Shown here piece by piece: positions 1-5,345 of a stretch of 5,469 nucleotides of DNA (within the stretch, counting starts at the first letter, position 1; every line of letters starts with the position of its first letter). Source of the stretch: Desulfobacteraceae bacterium. Lineage in GTDB: Bacteria; Desulfobacterota; Desulfobacteria; Desulfobacterales; SG8-13. Position numbers and translations under genes: made by a program. A model generated the notes under the pieces. That model saw only the letters and a program-made list of their open reading frames with translations, made no database searches and was not told where the DNA came from. The DNA lies in the NCBI GenBank assembly GCA_029287875.1, contig JARFQH010000216.1, forward strand, positions 1 to 5,469. Direction: 5' to 3'.

Positions 1-39
1 CGTCTGTCGTCGGCAGCGTCAGATGTGTATAAGAGACAG
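1..39 (+). other. Sequencing adapter contamination (Nextera read-1 / Tn5 mosaic end)
   Basis: Positions 7-39 match the Illumina Nextera read-1 transposase adapter base for base from memory: TCGTCGGCAGCGTC at 7-20, then the Tn5 mosaic end AGATGTGTATAAGAGACAG at 21-39. The six bases before it may be the end of an index sequence. This is library-construction DNA left untrimmed at a contig end, not part of the genome. Translating it gives the peptide start MCIRDR, a familiar artefact in databases. Genomic sequence begins at about base 40. Any gene call that starts in these bases should be discarded. Confidence 0.97.
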
Positions 40-124
40 GGCAAACTGTGGTCGCCGGCCGGTTATTCAAGGTGAGGCACTAATGATGGCTAACAAATTA
101 AATATTCAAAAATCTATTATACCA
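40..124. other. Non-coding stretch downstream of gspK, cut by contig end
   Basis: This is 85 nt of apparently genomic sequence between the gspK stop and the adapter. On the minus strand, the ATG that overlaps the gspK stop (TGATG) runs into a stop after two codons. Other ATG, GTG and TTG codons there are also followed quickly by stops or lack a ribosome binding site, so no gspL start can be placed. The region is AT-rich next to gspK and contains the palindrome CCGGCCGG near the adapter. The next gene of the operon, expected to be gspL, lies beyond the contig end or elsewhere. Confidence 0.6.
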
Positions 125-145
125 TCAAGTTTGTTCCCAACTCAA
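116..145 (-). promoter_or_regulatory. Possible sigma-70 promoter with extended -10, at the 3' end of gspK
   Basis: Reading the minus strand, TTGAGT (145-140) is followed after 18 nt by a perfect TATAAT (121-116). A TGG directly before the -10 gives the extended form TGnTATAAT. The site straddles the gspK stop and points away from it, toward the missing downstream gene. It could give that gene its own transcription. The -35 matches the consensus in four of six positions. AT-rich intergenic DNA produces such matches by chance, so this is a prediction only. Confidence 0.4.
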
Positions 146-1228
146 GACGCGGCAGTGTATCCGGCCGGTTTCGGATTCGGTCTCTCTGTGCACGATCACC
201 GTCGTCGCGAGGCCGACCCCGTTGAGGCTTGCCGCCGCCTCGATCCTGAAGAGATCGCTCTGGTTGGTGATAAGGCTGCTGTCAAGATCGATATCCCCGG
301 CTCCGGGGACCTGTTTATACCAGTTGCTGCCCGAAAGATCGTGGTTGAAGGTGTCGCTTGTTTTTGCGAGTCGAAATTCGCTGATCGCCAGACCCAGATC
401 CTGGTTCTCCTCCGGTAATAGCGCCATTAGAACCGGTATCTCCGCGGTGTTGATGTTGATTTTGCCGTCGAAGGTGAAATTGCCTCCCTGATCGGTCATG
501 CCGTCGACCGTCAAATAACCCAACAGGCCCGGCAATTCATCTGTACCATAAAACAGCTCCGGTGTGATCCCCTTGACCTGTAATAGTTCCTTTATGTGGG
601 TGAGGGGACCATTTCGAATGGATATGGGCGGGTCCAGATCACGATAATAGTCGGACTCGGCCCCGCTCAAGCCGGTTATGGCATCATCATCGCCGGCATC
701 GAGCCAGTCCTTCAGGGAATTGATGACCGTGTTCACCGGATCGGTCTCATCCGGATGTTCGTATGCCAGGAAGGCCATTCTGAGGAGGCGTTCCCAAAGC
801 TGGCGCTGATTCTCATTGAATTGGTTGCCTTCGGGGAATTTCACCAGCGCATTGACCTGGATGCGGCTGCGCTCATCGCTGATCTTAACCTCCAGCTTGC
901 CGTCCTCGAACGGAATGGCTGCCAGCATGCTGTTGATCTTTTCGGGGTCGGCCCAATCCTCCTGCATCGAGTCGGCGGTCGTGTTTTTTTTGTCGTCAAC
1001 CAGCATGGCCATAGCCGCATTGACACCGGATACCACCATTTCCACCAGGCGGTGGCGGTCACGGACGGCCGCACTGGAGGATATCGTGGCGCGGGCTTGC
1101 CGGTTGAGCTCCACGGTGGTAGCGACCAGAAGCGTGATGACCGCCAGGGTGATCAAAAGGGCCATGCCCCGTTTGTTGTTTATCGACCTTAATCGGTTCA
1201 ATTTATACAACATTCGATTTATATTCAA
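125..1228 (-). CDS. gspK: Type II secretion system minor pseudopilin GspK
   Basis: GspK is the large minor pseudopilin that caps the tip of the periplasmic T2SS pseudopilus, in complex with GspI and GspJ. The protein has 367 residues. A basic leader ends at Gly21, followed by MALLITLAVITLLVATTVEL (22-41), a class III prepilin signal and membrane helix. Position +5 after the cleavage site is Ile26, not Glu, which is normal for GspK and fits its tip position. The family's SLKDWLDAGDD...GAESDYY block lies at 171-195 and the helix-hairpin NINTAE motif at 258-263. The C-terminus ends in a beta-rich segment (FRIEAAASLNGVG, 327-339). The start is uncertain. The longest frame opens with TTG at 1228, preceded closely by an in-frame stop. 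ATG at 1213 would give a shorter 16-residue leader and 362 residues. Neither has a clear Shine-Dalgarno. It lies 17 nt after gspJ, probably in the same transcript. Confidence 0.95.
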   Translation of the reverse strand: MNINRMLYKLNRLRSINNKRGMALLITLAVITLLVATTVELNRQARATISSSAAVRDRHRLVEMVVSGVNAAMAMLVDDKKNTTADSMQEDWADPEKINSMLAAIPFEDGKLEVKISDERSRIQVNALVKFPEGNQFNENQRQLWERLLRMAFLAYEHPDETDPVNTVINSLKDWLDAGDDDAITGLSGAESDYYRDLDPPISIRNGPLTHIKELLQVKGITPELFYGTDELPGLLGYLTVDGMTDQGGNFTFDGKININTAEIPVLMALLPEENQDLGLAISEFRLAKTSDTFNHDLSGSNWYKQVPGAGDIDLDSSLITNQSDLFRIEAAASLNGVGLATTVIVHRETESETGRIHCRVLSWEQT

Positions 1229-1245
1229 GGCTTGCAGTCATGGCA

Positions 1246-1995
1246 TCAACCGGCCAATTTGAGAGCTTGTCGGTACTGGGGAAACAGGATCGTCGTCTCG
1301 AATGTGTGAAAATTTTCATCCGAGCCGATCTCAAGCCGGATGCGAACCGCTCGCGGTGTGGCATAACCGACCTCGTCCGAATCTGAATCCCAGGTCTCTT
1401 TTTCATCGTTTTCCGCATCGATATAGGTGAATGTCAAGGTCTTCACGTTTTCGCACAAAATCGGATCGCCGCTCAGATCGTCGCGCGGTTCGGAAAAATC
1501 GAGTCGGTCCGAACGCCGCAACACCCTGGTGCCGTCGCGATCGGTTGTAACGTAATAAATGATTTCTGCTACGCCGTCGCGCTGGCGCTGTTGCAACGGC
1601 AGGTGGGCCATGGCGGTGAACCTCAGTTGGCCGAAATCTTCGCCTCCCGCATCGGATAGCTTCCCGACCAGGCGGTACGAATCCAGCTCTCCATCTTCCT
1701 TGGGTGGCTTGTAGGCCGGTGATTGAAGGAAATAAGCCGACGCGAGATCGATTGATATGCGGTTCAGACAATCTTTTGCCATTTCATAGGTTGTCTTGCT
1801 CTCTTGGATGATTCCGATCTTTCCGAACACGAAATTGAAAGAGCCGAACACGGTCGTGATGACGACCGCGAAGATGAATATGGCAATGAGGATTTCGAGC
1901 AGGGTGAAGCCAGGCATTGCGGGCCGGCTTTCTATAGGCGTCCGCAGCTGGTATCGCCAGAGTTCATCTTTTATGCATGGATTGGGGGAGATCAT
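1246..1995 (-). CDS. gspJ: Type II secretion system minor pseudopilin GspJ
   Basis: GspJ is a minor pseudopilin of the T2SS tip complex, packing with GspI and GspK. The 249-residue product has the prepilin peptidase site PGFTLLEILIAIF, with cleavage predicted between Gly29 and Phe30 and the conserved Glu at +5 (Glu34). A single hydrophobic helix covers about 30-52. The periplasmic part carries the GspJ-type segment LRFTAMAHLPLQQRQRDGVAEI (124-145, quoted in part) and a C-terminal RAVRIRLEI strand (216-224). The start is taken at ATG 1995, giving a 29-residue leader, longer than usual. The only other in-frame Met is residue 27, which would leave a three-residue leader, too short to be likely. 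No good Shine-Dalgarno precedes 1995. An in-frame stop lies about 50 nt upstream, so the start cannot be much earlier. The gene begins 66 nt after gspI ends and is followed 17 nt later by gspK. Confidence 0.95.
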   Translation of the reverse strand: MISPNPCIKDELWRYQLRTPIESRPAMPGFTLLEILIAIFIFAVVITTVFGSFNFVFGKIGIIQESKTTYEMAKDCLNRISIDLASAYFLQSPAYKPPKEDGELDSYRLVGKLSDAGGEDFGQLRFTAMAHLPLQQRQRDGVAEIIYYVTTDRDGTRVLRRSDRLDFSEPRDDLSGDPILCENVKTLTFTYIDAENDEKETWDSDSDEVGYATPRAVRIRLEIGSDENFHTFETTILFPQYRQALKLAG

Positions 1996-2061
1996 GAGCG
2001 TTTGGTCGAATCGGTTATGTCGGATGTGTCCTTTCGTTCTTTTTTAGAGGCGGCTGTCGTG

Positions 2062-2553
2062 TCACTTTGCTATGAAACGGTAGGTGCGGAGGTTGTAAAC
2101 CATCTCACCTTCGTTGAACAAAACTTTTATATCGATTCTTTTCAGTTTTTCCACCGCGCCCCTTAATTGCTCTGAGCCCATCTTGATTTGATCACTGCTG
2201 ACGTCGTCGAGGGTGACCTCCCATGAGTAAGCGGGAAAATCTTTGCCGAAATCTCCGGTTCCTTGGGCCAGTTCCTGAGCGGAGCTCAGTTCGATGTCAA
2301 CCAACTTGTTTTGTGCCAGCAACGGTGCCACCGTGTAAAAGCGGGCCCCGATGGTCATTATTAGCGTCTGGGAGTGCAAACGGTAGACGGCCGTCAGAAC
2401 GATCGCGATAATGGAAACCGCCACCATCATCTCGATAAGGGTAAAGCCGCCTTGCCTGGTGGCCAACCCTCGGTGCTGGCGACCGGTTATCCGACATGGG
2501 AAAAACCTGTCGGGTGCTATCGCCTTATTCCTCAAAGCCGGTATAGGCATCAT
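2062..2553 (-). CDS. gspI: Type II secretion system minor pseudopilin GspI
   Basis: GspI is the minor pseudopilin that nucleates the GspI-J-K tip complex. The frame encodes up to 163 residues. The prepilin peptidase site is QGGFTLIEMMVAV, cleaved between Gly36 and Phe37, with Glu41 at +5 and a hydrophobic helix at 37-57. The family block APLLAQNKLVDIE (77-89) and the YSWEV strand (109-113) support GspI over other pseudopilins. From the first ATG (2553) the leader is 36 residues, the gene overlaps the end of gspH by 29 nt, and there is no clear Shine-Dalgarno. A TTG at 2466 would give a seven-residue leader (LATRQGG) and a length of about 134 residues, closer to the family norm. However, a purine-rich GAGGG lies almost directly against it, which is poor spacing. 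I kept the longest frame but regard the start as unresolved. Confidence 0.92.
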   Translation of the reverse strand: MMPIPALRNKAIAPDRFFPCRITGRQHRGLATRQGGFTLIEMMVAVSIIAIVLTAVYRLHSQTLIMTIGARFYTVAPLLAQNKLVDIELSSAQELAQGTGDFGKDFPAYSWEVTLDDVSSDQIKMGSEQLRGAVEKLKRIDIKVLFNEGEMVYNLRTYRFIAK

Positions 2554-3088
2554 ACAGCTTGACGTTCGATAGAAACGATTCGATTTGAAACGAGAATCGC
2601 GCGTCGCTGTCGGACATGTGAATGATCGCCCGGTCCGAGTAGCCCTTTGCGAAAAAAAGGATATCGGCCCGTCCGGATTCTACTTTCTGGTCTTCCGGAT
2701 ATTCGACATCGAGTACCTTCAAATCCTCGTCGAGTTTAAAAGCATTTTTTTCGGCCTGCTCTTTGCTCTCATCCGACATGTCGTCGCTCGTGATCCACAA
2801 TTGCTTCGAATCGATCCCGACATGCAGCGTGTACGTTTTTTGATCCCGAACGGCACGCTCCTTCAGGTCCTGAACCTTAAGAATGACCCAACGTTTGGTT
2901 TTGCGGGTCTGGTCGGTCAATGGCGAGTCCGGCAGTCGTGGAACGGCAACCAGCAGCATGATGCTGATGAGCAGGATCACGACGGCGATCTCGATCAGCG
3001 TAAAACCGCGTCCGGCACCGGAATACGGTGTCAGCAGCGTTCTGGATCGAAGAAACCGGGATTTGCGTTTCGGCAAGAAAAGGTGCAT
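2525..3088 (-). CDS. gspH: Type II secretion system minor pseudopilin GspH
   Basis: GspH is a minor pseudopilin thought to connect the tip complex to the GspG shaft. The 187-residue product has a basic leader and the site GRGFTLIEIAVVILLISI. Cleavage is predicted between Gly28 and Phe29, with the conserved Glu33 at +5. The membrane helix spans 29-50 and ends in the pseudopilin-typical VAVPRL. The rest is a soluble, charged, beta-rich domain with a KRWVILKVQDLKERAVRDQ helix (65-83) and strands such as YTLHVGIDSKQLWI (86-99). Assignment to GspH rests mainly on its place between gspG and gspI and on this architecture, since GspH sequences diverge strongly. The start at ATG 3088 gives a 28-residue leader, on the long side, and only a weak AGG lies upstream. 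It starts 35 nt after gspG ends, and its 3' end overlaps the longest gspI frame by 29 nt. Confidence 0.9.
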   Translation of the reverse strand: MHLFLPKRKSRFLRSRTLLTPYSGAGRGFTLIEIAVVILLISIMLLVAVPRLPDSPLTDQTRKTKRWVILKVQDLKERAVRDQKTYTLHVGIDSKQLWITSDDMSDESKEQAEKNAFKLDEDLKVLDVEYPEDQKVESGRADILFFAKGYSDRAIIHMSDSDARFSFQIESFLSNVKLYDAYTGFEE

Positions 3089-3123
3089 GATTCCGGCCTG
3101 CAGACACAGGGGGGATGGAGCGA

Positions 3124-3579
3124 TTACTCGATCTCCCAGCTGTTGATATCCTTGTACTCGTCCTCGCCGCCCGGCACGCCGTCTGCACCGTAAGAAGTGA
3201 TGTCATAGTCACCTTGAATCCCGGGTGACAGGTAGATAAATTCGTTGCCCCACGGATCTTTCGGGACTTTGCCTTTTTCGAGGTAACCGCCTTTGCGCCA
3301 GTTCTGCGAAACATTTTCTGCATCCGGTCTTTCTACCAGGGCCTGCAGTCCTTGTTCCGTGGTCGGATAGAAGCCGTTGTCCAGTTTGTAAAGTTTCAGG
3401 GCGGTTTCGAGGCCCTCGATTTGAACCCTGGTCTGCACCTCCTTGGCCTGTTCGGTGCGTCCCATCAGTTTCGGTCCGATATACATGGCCAGGATGCCCA
3501 GAATGATAACGACCACCATCAACTCGATCAGCGAAAATCCGCGGTTGCCGCGCAGCGTGCGGGGTATTCTTAAAACCAT
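3124..3579 (-). CDS. gspG: Type II secretion system major pseudopilin GspG
   Basis: GspG is the main subunit of the T2SS pseudopilus, the periplasmic fibre that drives substrate out through the secretin. The 151-residue product is normal for the family. Its leader of 14 residues ends in GNRG, followed by FSLIELMVVVIILGILAMYIGP, with Glu19 at +5 after cleavage at Gly14/Phe15. The family hallmarks follow in order: NGFYPTTEQGLQALVERP (68-85), the DPWGNEF block (108-114), and the C-terminal calcium-binding loop SYGADGVPGGEDEYKDI (129-145) with its acidic ligands, ending in SWE. The start at ATG 3579 is well supported: a GGAGG Shine-Dalgarno ends four bases upstream and the leader length is typical. 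It is the best-supported translation start in the window, which fits the need for excess major subunit. It sits 104 nt after gspF, behind an AT-rich spacer with repeats. Confidence 0.98.
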   Translation of the reverse strand: MVLRIPRTLRGNRGFSLIELMVVVIILGILAMYIGPKLMGRTEQAKEVQTRVQIEGLETALKLYKLDNGFYPTTEQGLQALVERPDAENVSQNWRKGGYLEKGKVPKDPWGNEFIYLSPGIQGDYDITSYGADGVPGGEDEYKDINSWEIE

Positions 3580-3582
3580 TCA

Positions 3583-3590
3583 CCCTCCCG
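3583..3590 (-). promoter_or_regulatory. Strong Shine-Dalgarno of gspG
   Basis: On the minus strand CGGGAGGG lies just before the gspG ATG, with the GGAGG core at 3588-3584 and a spacer of four bases. It is clearly stronger than the sites before gspF, gspH, gspI, gspJ and gspK, none of which show a close, well-spaced GGAGG. This fits the high output required for the major pseudopilin relative to the platform and tip proteins. Confidence 0.8.
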
Positions 3591-3610
3591 TAACTAAAAA
3601 TAAAATCATC

Positions 3611-3632
3611 AAGTTTTCAAAAAGTTTTCAAA
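3611..3632. repeat. Two exact tandem copies of an 11-bp AT-rich unit
   Basis: The unit AAGTTTTCAAA occurs at 3611-3621 and again directly at 3622-3632 on the plus strand. It lies in the gspF-gspG spacer, about 30-50 nt before the gspG start. The 11-bp period is near one helical turn, so both copies would face the same side of the DNA. This could suit a DNA-binding protein or could be simple slippage in AT-rich sequence. The second copy overlaps the left arm of the adjacent dyad. Confidence 0.75.
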
Positions 3633-3646
3633 TTTAAAATTTGAAA
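3626..3646. repeat. AT-rich inverted repeat in the gspF-gspG spacer
   Basis: The arms TTTCAAATT (3626-3634) and AATTTGAAA (3638-3646) are perfect 9-bp complements around a three-base centre. In the transcript this would form a weak, AU-rich hairpin between gspF and gspG. It is not a convincing intrinsic terminator: the stem has one G-C pair and is followed only by ACTTTTTG. It could be an operator, a processing site, or chance in AT-rich DNA. A second short dyad, AGAAAA-T-TTTTCT, lies at 3659-3671. Confidence 0.65.
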
Positions 3647-3683
3647 CGCCCGGTTAAGAGAAAATTTTTCTGCACGTCGGGTG

Positions 3684-4910
3684 TCATCGCACCAGCGTGC
3701 TCATTTCGAAGATCGGCAGACAGATCGACAGGACGATAAAACCGACGATGACGCCCATGATCAGAATCAGAATTGGGGCCAGCAGAGAGGTCATGCTCAT
3801 TATACTCGATTCCGCCTCGCTGTCAAAAACATCTGCCATTTTGTTGAGCATCGATTCCAGGGTGGCGCTCTGCTCGCCGACCTGAATCATTTGTACCGTC
3901 AAATCCGGAAATACGCGGGTCGCCGAGAGCGATTTCGCCAGTCCCTGTCCTTGTCCCACTTCCCTGGCCGCGATTTCGACGGCTTCGGATATCATAACGT
4001 TGCCGGCAATATTCTTGGCGATGTCCATGGCCTGCAGCATGGACACACCGTTGGCGAGCAATGAGCCCAGTGTGCGGGAAAACCGGGCAACCGCCAGTTT
4101 CTGAATCAACGGACCGACCATCGGCAGGGTGAGCAGCATCTTGTCGATCAGGGCGCGCCCCTTTTCTGTCTTTTTGAATTGCCGGAAGAATATCAGGAAT
4201 GAAATAATGACAATCAGAAGGACCCACCAGTATGATTTGAACAGGTCGCTGGTGCCGATCAGAAACAGCGTCGGAGCCGGCAGCGCCTGGTTGACGTCGG
4301 CGAAAATGGCGGTGATGGAGGGAACGATGTACACCAACAGCAGGACGAGGATGAGGGTTCCCATGACCGTCATGAGCGCCGGGTAGGCCAAGGCCGACTG
4401 AATGCGATTTTTCAGCTTCTGCTGTTTTTCCATGATATCGGCCAATTTTTCTAAAACGATTTCGAGCGTTCCCGAGCTTTCACCGGCACGCACCATGTTC
4501 TTGTACAAGGGGGAGAAAGTTTCCGGATAGAGCGAAATCGCGCCGGCGAAACTGTTACCCTCCACGATGGAATCCTTGATTTGCGCCAGAACCTTGTTGA
4601 ACCCGTAGGACTTAATCTGGGGCAGGAGGGCTTCGAGAGCGGAGACCAGAGGGAACCCCGCCCCGACCAGGGTGGCCAGTTGCCGGGTCATAAGGGTGAC
4701 GTCGCGTTGACGCACACGGGTGAACAGGCCCCGGCTGAACAGGCCTTTGGATGCCCTTTGTCTCTGGTCATCGGTTGCTTCTTTGATTTTAATGGGAAAT
4801 CGGTTCGATCCCCGCAGCTTCTGGCGCGCGGCGGCGACACTGTCCGCATCGATGATACCCGAGATGTTCTTGCCCCTTTGATCCAGCGCTACGTATTCAA
4901 ATACCGGCAT
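3684..4910 (-). CDS. gspF: Type II secretion system inner-membrane platform protein GspF
   Basis: GspF is the polytopic core of the T2SS assembly platform. It contacts the ATPase GspE in the cytoplasm and helps feed pseudopilins into the growing fibre. The 408-residue length is typical. It opens with the family's MPVFEYVALDQRGK and has two T2SSF domains, roughly 72-195 and 275-398. The repeat is visible in the paired motifs RQLATLVGAGFPLVSAL (76-92) / RTLGSLLANGVSMLQAM (279-295) and GESSGTLE (143-150) / GEQSATLE (345-352). Likely membrane spans are at about 176-198, 226-244 and 374-397. PilC of type IV pili is homologous, but the pseudopilin genes behind it make GspF the right name. The ATG at 4910 is the only sensible start, since an in-frame TAG lies eight codons upstream. 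The nearest purine-rich site, AGAAAGG (4931-4925), is 14 nt away, an unusually long spacing. No gspE lies directly upstream. Confidence 0.97.
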   Translation of the reverse strand: MPVFEYVALDQRGKNISGIIDADSVAAARQKLRGSNRFPIKIKEATDDQRQRASKGLFSRGLFTRVRQRDVTLMTRQLATLVGAGFPLVSALEALLPQIKSYGFNKVLAQIKDSIVEGNSFAGAISLYPETFSPLYKNMVRAGESSGTLEIVLEKLADIMEKQQKLKNRIQSALAYPALMTVMGTLILVLLLVYIVPSITAIFADVNQALPAPTLFLIGTSDLFKSYWWVLLIVIISFLIFFRQFKKTEKGRALIDKMLLTLPMVGPLIQKLAVARFSRTLGSLLANGVSMLQAMDIAKNIAGNVMISEAVEIAAREVGQGQGLAKSLSATRVFPDLTVQMIQVGEQSATLESMLNKMADVFDSEAESSIMSMTSLLAPILILIMGVIVGFIVLSICLPIFEMSTLVR

Positions 4911-4987
4911 ATCGGCAATGATGCCTTTCTAAAAGCTCGCTTTAATCCGTCTCCGTCAAGAATCCCTTTTCCTTCCAATGAAAAATA

Positions 4988-5003
4988 TGCAAATTTAATG
5001 CCA
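4988..5003 (-). promoter_or_regulatory. Candidate sigma-54 (RpoN) promoter for gspF
   Basis: The minus strand reads TGGCATTAAATTTGCA from 5003 to 4988. Compared with the RpoN consensus TGGCACGNNNNTTGCW, the GG (-24) and GC (-12) elements have exactly the required spacing, ten bases between them. Ten of the twelve defined positions match, the exceptions being CG replaced by TT. Transcription would begin near 4977, leaving a leader of about 67 nt before gspF. RpoN promoters need an enhancer-binding activator, so this would imply conditional expression of the operon. I see no obvious enhancer palindrome upstream. Confidence 0.5.
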
Positions 5004-5064
5004 CTATCTGGATTTCAGAAGCGGAAAATCTGTAAAGGAATCTTTATCATTAAAACTAATAATT

Positions 5065-5093
5065 ATTATAGCTTCACGGCCTTTTCAAGCCAA
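5065..5093 (-). promoter_or_regulatory. Candidate sigma-70 promoter upstream of gspF
   Basis: On the minus strand TTGGCT (5093-5088) and a perfect TATAAT (5070-5065) are separated by the optimal 17 nt. The -35 matches TTGACA in four of six positions. Transcription would start near 5058, giving a leader of about 148 nt. The -10 overlaps the stop codon of the short ORF at 5066-5200, so the site and that ORF make somewhat competing claims. It could provide basal expression beside the RpoN-like site. Confidence 0.45.
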
Positions 5094-5200
5094 ATCTCAC
5101 AATCGGGCCGGTCTTTCAGTTGCCATTTCATGCAAGACGCTTCAGCAAAGCCGTTCTCGGCCGGTTGCACGAGTGCGGCCTGAATTGGGGGATGGTTCAC
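5066..5200 (-). CDS. Doubtful small ORF, 44 residues
   Basis: A GTG at 5200 opens a 44-codon frame ending in TAA at 5068-5066. Its second half, from Met24, is MKWQLKDRPDCEIWLEKAVKL, protein-like in composition with one Cys there and another just before it. The GTG overlaps the stop of the small ORF upstream in a GTGA arrangement, a pattern common in translationally coupled genes. There is no Shine-Dalgarno of its own beyond what coupling would supply. I recognise no family. It may be a real small protein, the remnant of a decayed gene, or a chance open frame. Confidence 0.2.
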   Translation of the reverse strand: MNHPPIQAALVQPAENGFAEASCMKWQLKDRPDCEIWLEKAVKL

Positions 5201-5298
5201 GGAACAAATCGATCCGCCGGCAGTGCATCAAGGGGGCCATCGAGAGAGGGAGGGGATAACTTGATCCGGGTCTTCAGTGAAACCGCGGATGGCCACAT
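5197..5298 (-). CDS. Doubtful small ORF, 33 residues
   Basis: ATG at 5298 opens a 33-codon frame ending in TGA at 5199-5197. A GGAG Shine-Dalgarno (5307-5304) sits five bases before the ATG, which is good spacing and the main argument for it. The product begins MWPSAVSLKTRIKL and is Pro- and Leu-rich with no recognisable domain. Its stop overlaps the GTG of the next small ORF by four bases. With so few codons the frame could be open by chance, so it is listed as a candidate only. Confidence 0.18.
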   Translation of the reverse strand: MWPSAVSLKTRIKLSPPSLDGPLDALPADRFVP

Positions 5299-5345
5299 AA
5301 AAGCTCCGTCACATATTCGTGGATTGGAACTAGATAGATCAGGTT

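Larger units (their letters stand above)
4911..5345. other. 435-nt region without a clear gene, upstream of gspF
   Basis: This gap separates the unidentified C-terminal tail from gspF. It holds a sigma-54-like site (4988-5003), a sigma-70-like site (5065-5093) and two short overlapping minus-strand ORFs (5197-5298 and 5066-5200). The half nearer gspF is strongly AT-rich, as expected of a promoter region. The half nearer the tail is GC-rich. No tRNA, rRNA, riboswitch or intrinsic terminator was recognised. The direct repeat-like words ATCAAG and CTTGAT at about 5227 and 5260 are too short and too far apart to be a terminator stem. Confidence 0.6.

Noticed and set aside
53..169. Recurring GGCCGGTT words near 55 and 162, and again near 5158
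   Set aside because: They are eight bases long, of GC-rich palindromic composition, in unrelated contexts (intergenic, gspK, upstream gap), with no shared flanks. Chance is sufficient.
23..418. Plus-strand ORF of 131 residues, with an AAGGTGAGG-like site before an internal ATG at 83
   Set aside because: It starts inside the adapter and then runs antisense through the well-supported 3' end of gspK; the product shows no family features. The ATG at 83 with its nearby purine-rich site is judged accidental.
596..1192. 198-residue plus-strand ORF
   Set aside because: It is entirely antisense to gspK, whose frame has clear family motifs. Its open frame is a shadow of gspK codon bias.
2585..3193. 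202-residue plus-strand ORF
   Set aside because: It is antisense across gspH and into gspG, with no plausible domain.
3626..3646. Intrinsic terminator between gspF and gspG
   Set aside because: The stem is nearly all A-T, the downstream T tract is short and interrupted, and the genes are clearly one functional cluster.
3684..4910. Type IV pilus platform protein PilC instead of GspF
   Set aside because: PilC and GspF are homologous, but the following G-H-I-J-K set, with a calcium-loop GspG and a GspK, is specific to type II secretion.
4911..5058. Riboswitch, for example cyclic-di-GMP type, in the gspF leader
   Set aside because: The leader is long enough, but I found no conserved core motif or convincing paired elements.
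4581..5183. 200-residue plus-strand ORF running from gspF antisense into the upstream gap
   Set aside because: Its first half is the gspF shadow and the second half runs through AT-rich promoter-like DNA with odd composition. No ribosome binding site or recognisable domain was seen.
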